Assembly (NCBI GenBank): GCA_900545925.1
Contig: URAZ01000048.1
Location: forward strand, 1-24,057
Length of the DNA: 24,057 nt
Direction: 5' to 3'
DNA from: an uncultured Eubacteriales bacterium
Lineage (GTDB): Bacteria; Bacillota; Clostridia; Oscillospirales; Oscillospiraceae
A model generated the notes under the pieces. The model saw only the letters and a program-made list of their open reading frames with translations. It ran no database searches and had not been told where the DNA came from. Shown here piece after piece: positions 8,973-16,900 of the stretch. Position 1 is the first letter of the stretch. The number at the start of each line of letters is the position of its first letter. The translations under genes and the position numbers were made by a program.

Positions 8973-9877
8973 CAGTATTCCAGCGCCTCCTCCTTGAACA
9001 CCCGATTCATGATCAGATAGCACGCCAGCACCAGCAGCGCCACCACGACGCCGACCGCCGCGCCCGCGCCGATATCCAGAACGCTGCCGGAGTCGGCTGC
9101 GCCGAACACCTTTTCGTACAGGAAATAGACCGGCGTAATGGTCTTTGTGTTGATGCGTGTGGAGAACATCTTCGCCCAGACAAAGAAGTTGACTGCGCCG
9201 ACTGTCCAGAGTGTGATGCAGGTTCGGATCACATTCCGCAGAAGGGGAAACGTAATTTTCCAGAATTTGATCCAGGAATTCGCGCCGTCAATTTTGGCGC
9301 TTTCATAGATATCCTGCGGGATTCCCTCGATGCCGGACAGCAGGATCAGCATGAAATAGCCGACGCTTCCGTAGACATAGGAAATCAGCATCCCCCAGAA
9401 CAGCCACGACGGCGAAGTCCAGTTGATCTTCGCCAGCGCCGTCCAGCCCAGCGCCGTAAACAGCTGCGTGAGCAGGCCGAATTTGTTCTGGAAGATATAT
9501 TGCAGCCACATGGTAGACAGTGCGACTGCCGAGATGGTATTGGGAAGATAGATCGCCGAGCGCCAGAATTTCTTACCCTTGACGCCGGACGCGAGAATGA
9601 CGGCAAAGAAAAGTGCGATCCCAAGCGTCAGAATGCCGCCGACCAGCCAGATGACGCCGATATTTTTAAGCGATGCAACGAAAACGCTGTTCTGGAACAG
9701 ACCGATATAGTTGTCCAGCCCCGCAAACTGCCACTCAGACGTGCTGCTGCTGATCGCGGGCAGCCGATTCAGGCTCATCAGGAGCGTCCGGATGAGCGGA
9801 TACGCGAACATTACCAAAAAGCAGATAACCGCCAGGCCAATGGACGCCAGAATGAAAAACGTTTGTCTTTTTTTCAA
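8972..9877 (-). CDS. Sugar ABC transporter permease 1 (MalF/UgpA-like)
   Basis: 301 residues, about six membrane helices, the first at about 8-30. The EAA loop is at about 191-213 (YESAKIDGANSWIKFWKITF). The start appears to be TTG at 9875-9877: GGAGGG lies about ten bases upstream, and the protein begins with the usual basic N-terminus MKKRQ. No in-frame ATG is as well placed. A short hairpin (9897-9915) ends just before that ribosome site. It is the first membrane component after binding protein A and overlaps permease 2 by one base. Substrate is inferred from the operon to be an oligosaccharide. Confidence 0.92.
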   Translation of the reverse strand: MKKRQTFFILASIGLAVICFLVMFAYPLIRTLLMSLNRLPAISSSTSEWQFAGLDNYIGLFQNSVFVASLKNIGVIWLVGGILTLGIALFFAVILASGVKGKKFWRSAIYLPNTISAVALSTMWLQYIFQNKFGLLTQLFTALGWTALAKINWTSPSWLFWGMLISYVYGSVGYFMLILLSGIEGIPQDIYESAKIDGANSWIKFWKITFPLLRNVIRTCITLWTVGAVNFFVWAKMFSTRINTKTITPVYFLYEKVFGAADSGSVLDIGAGAAVGVVVALLVLACYLIMNRVFKEEALEY

Positions 9878-9896
9878 TGTGATTTCTCCCTCCGTT

Positions 9897-9915
9897 CATC
9901 GCCGTGCAGGCGATG
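9897..9915 (-). repeat. Small 7-bp hairpin just upstream of the permease 1 ribosome site
   Basis: catcgcc (9897-9903) and ggcgatg (9909-9915) pair perfectly with a 5-base loop. On the mRNA the stem ends two bases before GGAGGGAG, so it could influence initiation at the TTG start. Confidence 0.35.
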
Positions 9916-9953
9916 CTAAGGTTTTTCCGCAGGCGTCTGGACTCGTACCTGCC

Positions 9954-9985
9954 ACAGGCAGGAGGGCTCGCGTCCTCCTGCCTGT
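9954..9985 (-). repeat. 12-bp intercistronic hairpin after binding protein A
   Basis: acaggcaggagg (9954-9965) and cctcctgcctgt (9974-9985) are exact reverse complements with an 8-base loop. No U-tract follows on the minus strand. Such stems behind the first binding-protein gene are known from malE-malF type operons, where they keep binding-protein mRNA abundant relative to the permeases. Confidence 0.6.
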
Positions 9986-9997
9986 CGATTGCGAAAC

Positions 9998-11350
9998 TTA
10001 CTGGAGCTGGGACTGTACGCCGGAAACGAAGCCCGCGCCGTCAACAGAGCCCGCCAGCAGCTCGGCGAACATACCGTTGACAACGGCGTTCACGTCGGAG
10101 TTGCTGCTGTACATGCCGCACCAGGGAATGACGTCGGTGGACTGCGCCTGCAGCTCGCCGGCGCTCTTGAGGTTCTCAGGCAGCTCGAGGCCGTCAACAA
10201 CAGGCATTGACTGCGCCTTGTCGACCATATCCTGCTGCGTCTGGACAGAGGTGAACTCCTCCAGCAGCGCCAGAGCCTCTTCCGGATGCTCGCAGCCCTT
10301 GGTGATGCCGAAGAACTGGCAGCCGGTGGAGTAGGTGGTGTAGGGATACTCGGCGTTGTCGGGAGCCGGGAAGAACATAGCACCCCACTGGAAGTCATCG
10401 CCGGTGATGTCATGCACTTCGTTGGGCAGCCAGGAGCCGTTGTAGTACATGGCGGCAGTGCCCATTGCGAATTCGCCGTTCTGCGCGGACGGGAAGACGT
10501 TGGAGCCGCAGCTGTCGGAGAAGTAGCCGTTCGCACGCATTGCAGCGAAATCGTCTGCCATCTGGGCGACGGCGGGATCGCTCCAATTTGCGCCGGTGGT
10601 GTCGCTGAGCAGCTCAGTGACCCAGTCCGGGCCCTTCATCATGGCGAGATAGGTGCCGTAGAGGCAGGGATAGTAGGCATCGTCGACCGTGATGGGATCA
10701 TAACCGGCGTCCTTGATTTTCTGGCAGACGTCCATGAACTCAGACCAGGTGGTGGGCATGGCGTCGATGCCGGCCTCGACAAAGATCGCCTTGTTGTAGT
10801 AGATGGTGCCGACGAACGGCTGAGAGGGGATGTAGTACCAGGACGTGCCGTCGGAAGCGAAGCTCTTTGCAAACGCTACCATGCCGGCGGAGATAGCCTT
10901 TTCGAAGTCGCTGCCTTCCATGTAGGAGGTCAGATCCATCAGATAGTCCTCGCCAAGCAGGTTCACGATCTGGTCAAAACCGCTGTCGACGATATCGATG
11001 GCGTTGCCGGAATCGATGCTCGCTCTCAGGATCTCACGGACATCGCGGCCCGCCCAGTTGACCTCGACGGTGCAGTCGGGATGCGCTTGCTCAAAGCGGG
11101 CGATCGCGGCCTTGTAGACCTCGGCCTGCGCCTCGTTCTCCGTCCACTGTGCCCAGTAGTGGATCACGATCTTGTCGCCGTCAGACTCGGCGGGAGTCTC
11201 GTCGGCAGTGGTTTCTTCTGCGGGCTTGTCAGCCGTGGCAGTGGTTTCTCCTGCGGGTGTGTCGGCAGCCGGCGTTTCCGCTGTCTTTGCACAGGCAGCC
11301 ATGCCGAAAACCATCAGCGCCGCAAGAAGCAATGCAAGCAGTTTTTTCAT
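9998..11350 (-). CDS. Sugar ABC transporter solute-binding lipoprotein A
   Basis: 450 residues from the ATG at 11348-11350. The start was chosen because GGAGGA lies just upstream and the protein then begins with a proper lipoprotein signal (MKKLLALLLAALMVF, lipobox GMAAC, Cys20). Residues 21-60 are a Thr/Ala/Pro/Glu-rich spacer from the membrane, followed by a family 1 solute-binding domain (IVIHYWAQW near its start, YYNKAIFVEAGIDAMPTTW in the middle). It is the first gene of the operon, with a TATAAT box 78 bp upstream of the ATG and a hairpin after its stop. It would capture the extracellular oligosaccharide for the two permeases. Confidence 0.92.
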   Translation of the reverse strand: MKKLLALLLAALMVFGMAACAKTAETPAADTPAGETTATADKPAEETTADETPAESDGDKIVIHYWAQWTENEAQAEVYKAAIARFEQAHPDCTVEVNWAGRDVREILRASIDSGNAIDIVDSGFDQIVNLLGEDYLMDLTSYMEGSDFEKAISAGMVAFAKSFASDGTSWYYIPSQPFVGTIYYNKAIFVEAGIDAMPTTWSEFMDVCQKIKDAGYDPITVDDAYYPCLYGTYLAMMKGPDWVTELLSDTTGANWSDPAVAQMADDFAAMRANGYFSDSCGSNVFPSAQNGEFAMGTAAMYYNGSWLPNEVHDITGDDFQWGAMFFPAPDNAEYPYTTYSTGCQFFGITKGCEHPEEALALLEEFTSVQTQQDMVDKAQSMPVVDGLELPENLKSAGELQAQSTDVIPWCGMYSSNSDVNAVVNGMFAELLAGSVDGAGFVSGVQSQLQ

Positions 11351-11427
11351 GTTGATTCCTCCATCAAATTTTTTGCTTTCCGCACGGTCGTCCGGCGGAA
11401 GCATCAGAGATTTTCTCTGTTATTCTG

Positions 11428-11458
11428 ATTATATTGCAAAAAGCAGGGAAAAAGCAGG
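11428..11458 (-). promoter_or_regulatory. Promoter of the sugar operon with tandem 11-bp repeats at -35
   Basis: On the minus strand a perfect TATAAT lies at 11428-11433. The -35 region has no TTGACA-like hexamer. Instead it holds two tandem 11-bp copies of CCTGCTTTTT(C/G) at 11437-11447 and 11448-11458. This is the look of an activator-dependent promoter, with repeats spaced by one helical turn. Confidence 0.6.
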
Positions 11459-11467
11459 AGAGGAATC

Positions 11468-11491
11468 TTGTAAAAAAGGTGTCTTTTTTTT
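11468..11491 (-). promoter_or_regulatory. Candidate response-regulator operator, copy 1
   Basis: The minus strand reads AAAAAAAAGACACC, six bases, then ACAA. Its GACACC end lies 44 bp upstream of the TATAAT of the sugar operon. The same sequence with the same internal spacing lies upstream of the giant surface-protein gene (19200-19222). Binding by the YesN-like regulator encoded at 1141-2667 is inferred. Confidence 0.55.
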
Positions 11492-11522
11492 GGCTGGCAT
11501 CTGCGGCTTTTGTGGAAAATAT

Positions 11523-11554
11523 CAAAAAACGGCCCCGCTCAGTGAGCGGGGCCG
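11523..11554 (-). terminator. Strong intrinsic terminator on the minus strand, without an obvious gene
   Basis: cggccccgctca (11530-11541) and tgagcggggccg (11543-11554) form a perfect 12-bp GC-rich stem. On the minus strand it is followed by TTTTTT, a textbook Rho-independent terminator. The nearest minus-strand sequence upstream is the insertion element, and no gene ends here, so it may insulate the sugar operon promoter from readthrough. The rest of 11351-11600 holds only this and the promoter elements. Confidence 0.85.
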
Positions 11555-11600
11555 CTTCAACTTGTATCATGCGAACACTATGGATCAACTTCCAAAATTA

Positions 11601-11613
11601 GGGCAATACCGCA
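11601..11613. repeat. IS left terminal inverted repeat
   Basis: GGGCAATACCGCA; 12 of 13 positions match the reverse complement of 12719-12731, with the mismatch at the outermost base. Confidence 0.8.
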
Positions 11614-11700
11614 CAAATGCTAGGATGTGCATTGGCCGGGAAGCCATTTTGTAAAAACCAATAGGATTGCCCCATGCTTTGGCTCACGGAGTACACTGAT

Positions 11701-12678
11701 TCAAGTTGCCAGGCAAGGCCTGTCAGTCAGAATCAGATTCGCTAATGCGAACATGATATTGAATTTGGCTCTCTGCTTTTCGAGCCCTCGGTATCGTGTT
11801 TTTCGGAAACGCAGCTGTTTCTTGACAACACCGAATACGTGCTCTACTTTCGCACGGACAGAGGACTTTGCGTGTTCTGCTTTCTTTGCGGCATACTGGC
11901 CGCTTTTGCTCAGTTTCTTCACTTGGGATGGCCGGCGATTGATTCTGTATTTGATTTTGCGGCCAGCCTTGTTGCGGATGATCGCATCATCATGTTTTCC
12001 CGCACCGAGATAACCGCTATCACCGTAAACGACCTCTTCTTCTCCGGTCAGCAGCTTTGATGTTTTTGTGACATCATGGACGTTGGCTGATGTCGCCTCC
12101 ACGGTATGAACCAGTCCGCTGTCCTTGTCAACACCGATATGTGCCTTATAACCGAAGTACCAGGTATTGCCTTTTTCACCTGATGTGCATCCGGATCCTG
12201 CTTCTTCTCACTGTTTTTGGTAGAAGATGGTGCGGAAATGATGGTGGAATCCACTATCGTTCCCTTTTTCAGAATGAGGCCTCGTTCCATAAGTGCGGCA
12301 ACCACCTGAGAGAACAGCTTTTCCTGCAATCCGTTCTTGATCAGCAGATTGCGAAAACGGCCAAGGGTATCGCCGTCTGGACCCTGATTGCTGGAATCGA
12401 TGCCGCAGAAATCCGAAAACGCACGGCTGTCGATTGCTTCTGCTGCGGTTGCCTCATCACTCAGGTCGTAAAGATTTTGCAGCAGATACAGCCGCAGCAT
12501 GATCTCCAGCGGATAGGGCTTATTGCCACGCTCTCCTTTGTAATAGCACGGCCGAATCAGGGATAGCCATTCCTTCCACGGGGACGATTCGTTCGATCTG
12601 ACTCAGAAACTCTTTTTTCTTTGTCCGCACCTGCGCCAACTCATCGCTGAATGCGGAAATCGTCATCTGTTTATCCAT
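11701..12678 (-). pseudogene. IS5-family transposase, broken by two frameshifts
   Basis: The gene starts at ATG 12676-12678 (MDKQMTISAFSDELAQ). Two shifts are needed to read it through. At 12580-12583 the minus strand has CCCC where CCC would restore IVPWKEWLSLIRPCYY. Near 12160-12175 it has AAAAAGGC where one more G would restore HQVKKGNTWYFGYKAHIG. With both repaired the protein is a full IS5-type DDE transposase: Asp in TIVDSTI, Asp in VVYGDSGYLG, and the R-3-E-6-K signature in VRAKVEHVFGVVKK. Both lesions are in homopolymer runs, so decay, programmed slippage or base-calling error are possible. I favour decay. Confidence 0.85.
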
Positions 12679-12718
12679 GCGTCCATTTTATCACACTTTG
12701 CATTCGCTTTGCTTTTTT

Positions 12719-12731
12719 TGCGGTATTGCCT
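12719..12731. repeat. IS right terminal inverted repeat
   Basis: TGCGGTATTGCCT, reverse complement of the left repeat except for the outermost base. TA follows directly. Confidence 0.8.
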
Positions 12732-12740
12732 TAAATAATT

Positions 12741-12766
12741 CCGCCTTCCCGGAACCGGGAAGGCGG
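12741..12766 (-). terminator. Terminator of the alpha/beta hydrolase gene
   Basis: ccgccttcccgg (12741-12752) and ccgggaaggcgg (12755-12766) are exact reverse complements. On the minus strand the stem is followed by AATTATTTAA, which runs into the insertion element. It lies 20 bp after the hydrolase stop. Confidence 0.75.
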
Positions 12767-12786
12767 AGATTTTGAGAAACAAAGTT

Positions 12787-13647
12787 TTATTGACGCAGTA
12801 TCGTGTCAAGAAACGCGTCAACCTGACAGATCGTATCTTCATTGACCGTTTGACTGCCCTTTTTCCGAACGACCGTCATGTGGCCGCTGCTTTCTTCCTC
12901 CTGTACCAGCCGAAAGGTAACGGGAGCATCGGCCAGCTCGCCGCGGTGCGCATACAGCGCGCAGTCATCGGGGGTCACTTCAACGTCCTCGCTGCCTTGC
13001 AGGACAAGTGCCGGAACATTGGCACGGGAAAGCCCCGCCGCGGCGGTCGGGCTGCAATTCCTTCCAAACAAAATGCGCTGCATCGGCAGGATCAGGCCGC
13101 ACAACAGCTTTCCGAATTTGGGTATGTTTCCGGTCGCCTGCGCGATAACAGCCTCGTCCGATGAGAAAAACGGCGCATAGGCTACGATCCCGCTCACCGG
13201 CTTATCCGTGCATTGCCGCACCGCACAGACGGCGTATGCGCCCATGCTGTGTCCCATCAGGATGACGGGACGGGAACCGTCATCGACAAAATCAAGCGCA
13301 TGTTTCAGGTCGATCACCGCCTGCGGGAAGCCGTAAAAATGTCCGGTGCTGCCCTGATAGCCGCTGTATGCAAACGCGAACACCTGATATCCCTGTGCGG
13401 CAAAGTGGTGGATCTCCGGCAGATAATACGCGATGCCCGTTCCCATTCCGTGGGCAAAAACAAGTAAACCGCGCGTCCCCGCCTCATTCCAGAGATACCC
13501 TGCAAGGTGATTTCTGCCGCTGGGGAATGTCACCCCGCGCCCGTCTATGTTCGCTTCCGGCCGCTTTTCCGGGCGGAACATGGCGGCGTTCACAAGAAAG
13601 GCGGCAATGAAGAATATGATCGGCAAAAGAAGTATGAATATCAGCAT
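12787..13647 (-). CDS. Membrane-tethered alpha/beta hydrolase
   Basis: 286 residues. The first 20 or so residues form one hydrophobic helix without a cleavage site, suggesting an N-terminal anchor. The catalytic domain has FAHGMG (oxyanion region, about 65-70), nucleophile Ser134 in MGHSMG, probable acid Asp221 in GSEDVEV and His256 in SSGHMTV. This is the serine-hydrolase fold used by esterases, lipases and peptidases. The substrate cannot be told from sequence. It stands alone with its own promoter and terminator and is not obviously part of the sugar operon. AGGGAG lies a few bases before the ATG. Confidence 0.85.
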   Translation of the reverse strand: MLIFILLLPIIFFIAAFLVNAAMFRPEKRPEANIDGRGVTFPSGRNHLAGYLWNEAGTRGLLVFAHGMGTGIAYYLPEIHHFAAQGYQVFAFAYSGYQGSTGHFYGFPQAVIDLKHALDFVDDGSRPVILMGHSMGAYAVCAVRQCTDKPVSGIVAYAPFFSSDEAVIAQATGNIPKFGKLLCGLILPMQRILFGRNCSPTAAAGLSRANVPALVLQGSEDVEVTPDDCALYAHRGELADAPVTFRLVQEEESSGHMTVVRKKGSQTVNEDTICQVDAFLDTILRQ

Positions 13648-13698
13648 ACGCTCCCTCTCTCAGATGCCTCAATGCACATTAAGCGATGCGTATTGCTC

Positions 13699-13726
13699 AT
13701 TATACTCGAAAAAGGCAACTTGTCAA
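13699..13726 (-). promoter_or_regulatory. Near-consensus sigma-70-type promoter of the hydrolase gene
   Basis: On the minus strand TTGACA (13721-13726) and TATAAT (13699-13704) are separated by 16 bp. Both hexamers are perfect, so constitutive expression is likely, in contrast to the sugar operon. Confidence 0.8.
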
Positions 13727-13830
13727 TAGGGTGCGGTTCGGAACGCGGTCGGAGCCAATGGCACTATAAAACATGACGCACCTTTTCAGCATGGTTTCTG
13801 CGGCTCGTCAAACAGTCCATGCGCAGCTGC

Positions 13831-13880
13831 AAAAGAGCATTGGATCCCGGTTTCCCGGTCTCCAATGCTCTTTTTGTTTT
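13831..13880. terminator. Bidirectional terminator after the giant surface-protein gene
   Basis: aaaagagcattgga (13831-13844) and tccaatgctctttt (13861-13874) pair perfectly, with inner CCGG pairing. A T-rich tail follows on the plus strand and TTTT on the minus strand. It lies about 26 bp after the stop at 13906. No gene was seen between it and the hydrolase promoter. Confidence 0.75.
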
Positions 13881-13905
13881 ATTTACGCGGCTTTACGCGA
13901 AGCGC

Positions 13906-16900
13906 TTATTTGCCAAGCTCACAGAAGCGGTGCAGAATCGCCGCCACCTGTGCGCGTGTGGCATTGCCCTTGGGGTTGAGCTTGCCGCCGCTGCCCTTGA
14001 CCAGTCCCTGACCGACTGCCCAGTTCATCGCGGAAACCGCGTAGCTGCTGATCTCATTGCGGTCGGAGAAGCGCGAGAGGTTATCCTCCAGCGTCACAAG
14101 GTCAAGACCCTTATAGACGACATAGCGGAACAGGATCGTCGCCAGCTGCTCACGCGTGATGTTTGCCTCCATGTTCGTGCCGTCGGAAATGCCGTTCTTC
14201 ATCGCCCATTCGCGGCCTGCGGCGTACCACGCCGCACCCTTGGTCGTGTCAACGCCCTCCATGCGCGCAAGGATCGTCACGATCATGCCGCGCGTGGTCG
14301 ATGCGTCCGGGCCAAAGGCTGCGCGGCCTGTGCCGTTCATCATGCCCTTTTCATAGACATACGCAACGTCCTCATAGAACCAGTCGCTCTCGCGCACGTC
14401 GCTGAACGGCAGCTTCGTGCTGTCCGATGCAGACGGCGTGGTGGGCTTGACCGTAGACGGATAGCTCGGGATGACCGGCTGCTCGTTTGCGGCCTGCTCG
14501 CTGCGCGCGGCGGCCAGCGCCGTCCTGACGTTCTCGGTCAGCGTGTTGAGCTCCGTCTGATACACGGTGTCGCCCGCGGCCGCAATACCGGCCTCCAGCG
14601 CGTCGATCGCGTCCTGCAGGGCGTTCATGGTCTTTTCCGAAACCAGACGCAGCGAGCCGTCGCTCACAGCATTCTTTGCCTCGGCCAGAGCCGCAGCGGC
14701 CTCCGCCGTGCTGACGGTGAACTTTGCAAGCTCCGCGTCCGCGGCCTTGATAAGGGCGTTGATTTCGCTCTGCGTGCTGTTCTCGTCGGCGATCGCGTCC
14801 TTCAGCGCCTTGATCGCCGCGTCAAGCGCGGTGGTATCCTCGCCGGTGATCTTTGCGCGCGCCGCTTCCAGCGCCTCGAGTGCTGCGTTTGCCGCGTCAC
14901 TGTCAACAGCCGGCGTGCCATAGGCCTCGACCTCGCCGATCTGCATCAGATAGCCGTCCCTGCCTTTGTCTACCAGCTTGTCGCCGTAGACACGGACAAA
15001 GCGTGCCGTCTGCGCGTCAAATCCGATCTCGCGCCAGCCCTCCATGCCCGGATCGCCATTTCTGACCGCGACATCCGTCCACGTCGTGCCATCGAGCGAA
15101 ACCTGCACGCGATAGTCGACCGGGAATGCGAAGCCGCTGCCGCCATAGATGCGAACCTTGTTCACGGCGAACAGATCGCCCATGTCAAACGCGCACCATT
15201 CATGCGCGGTCGCCTCGTCGTGGTTGACGCCGACATTCGACGTCCAGCCGTTGCCGTTCTGTGCAATGCCGTCGTTGAGGTATTCTGCTGCCCAGCCCCA
15301 CTGCTTATACGTGCCGTCGGGCGTGGTGCTGGAAACGTAGTACTTCTTGTTCAGAAGCAGGTTGCTGTCCGGTTCATAGTGCACGACCTCATCCTCTGTC
15401 GTGCCGGGCGCCGGCGTGGGGATGGTGCCGTCGTCGTTGTAGATCTCAAGCTCGCTGGCCGCGCAATAGGTGCTGTTCGTCGCGGCGACGTTTACGCGCA
15501 CATAGCGCGCCGTCTGCGCATCAAACGTGATGGAATAGGCCGCGCCGTTTTCCATCGTCTTATCCGCGGCGGTGTAGACGACCGCCCAGCTCTTTCCATC
15601 CTGCGAGACCTCGATCGTGAAGTCCTTCGGCATGCCCTGACCGGCGCTGACCGGCCCCATCTCACCAGCTGCCGGATAGAGGTCGACGCGGTTAAACGTC
15701 TTGCTCTCACGCAGATCGGCCGTGATCACAGCCTGCTGCGTGCCGACCGACTTCCAGCCGTTGTTTGCGTTTTCCGGCTCACGCACACCGTCGTTGAGCT
15801 TGCTGATATACCAGCCGTTGCCGCCCTCGGAGCTGTCGGCGTAGACATTTGCGTCCAGCGCGATGTTCGCGTTTTCTTCCTTGCCGCTCTCGTAGACATA
15901 GCCCGCCGGAAGCTGATACAGCGCGCCGTCGCCCGCTGCCAGCGTCACGGTCAGCTCGCCGCCGCTGAGCGCCGCATCGAAAAGCGTGCCGTCCTGCGCG
16001 CTCACGCGCTTGAGGGACGTGATCGCGCTGTCGAGCTTTACGCGGATGGTGGCTGCATTTGTGTAGTCATTGTTGACCAGCATCATGTAGCCCTGCGTGC
16101 CGTTCTTTTCCTTGAGGTAGGAGACCGTAAAGTTCGTGCTGTCCACGCCCTGCGCAAAGAAGCCCTCGGGAATGGGCAGATCGCCCCACGTCTCGCCGTT
16201 GAGATAGATCTCCTCCGCGTTCAGCCTGGCAAGCGTCGTGCCGAGCGCGTGGATCTCGCTGTTAAGCTGCTTGACCGCCTCATAGCTCTTGGGATTCGGC
16301 GTACCGTCCAGAAGGATGATGCCGTCGGCAAACGGCTCGGAGCGGTTGCTGGGGGTAAACCATGTGAAGTAGGAGAACTGTTTATAGCCAAAGGCCAGAC
16401 CCATCATGGCCTCATAGCGGATCTCGGATGCAGACGGCGCACGGTACGCACCCGGGATCTGAACCGACTGCAGATAGTTTGCCGTCTTGACGTCGTTTTC
16501 TCTGCCCACTTCCCAAACGGCGCGCATATTGCCAAGGAAGCCGGAGCGGTTCATGGCTGTGCTGTTGTCGGGATAGGGGTACAGGTCGTACATCAGATAA
16601 TCCTGCGGATAGCCGCCCGCAGCGTTCAGCTTGAGATAGTCGTTCATCTGATCCTTTGCCTGCTCCAGCGTCGCATATGCCCACGCCGGGAGGAAGTTCA
16701 GATGCATATAGCCGTTGGGATCGGCCTGCTTCATGGCCTGATGCACGGCGTTATACGGGTTGGCGTTCGCCGGCTCGTCCAGGATATAATAGCCCGCCAC
16801 GCCGGGGACGTTGCGATACTCGCCGATCAGAGATTTGATCTGCTCCGCCGTCAGGCTCATGAGGTTGCCGCCAAAACGGCTGTCCGCGACGCTCACGTGC

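Larger units (their letters stand above)
11601..12731 (-). mobile_element. IS5-family insertion sequence, about 1.13 kb, with degenerate transposase
   Basis: Ends are defined by inverted repeats GGGCAATACCGCA (11601-11613) and, at the right end on the opposite strand, AGGCAATACCGCA. TA lies directly outside both ends (11599-11600 and 12732-12733), as expected of a 2-bp target duplication. The only gene is a frameshifted DDE transposase on the minus strand. The element sits at the edge of the alpha/beta hydrolase terminator. Confidence 0.85.

Noticed and set aside
10286..11428. A 380-codon plus-strand frame opposite binding protein A
   Set aside because: Antisense to a lipoprotein gene with signal peptide and ribosome site; the Gly/Val-rich sequence is typical of a GC-rich shadow frame.
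11437..11458. Tandem repeats as a CRISPR array
   Set aside because: Only two adjacent 11-bp units without spacers; better explained as a regulatory repeat.
11364..11588. A 74-residue minus-strand frame before the sugar operon
   Set aside because: It crosses a strong terminator and the operon promoter and has no recognisable start signal.
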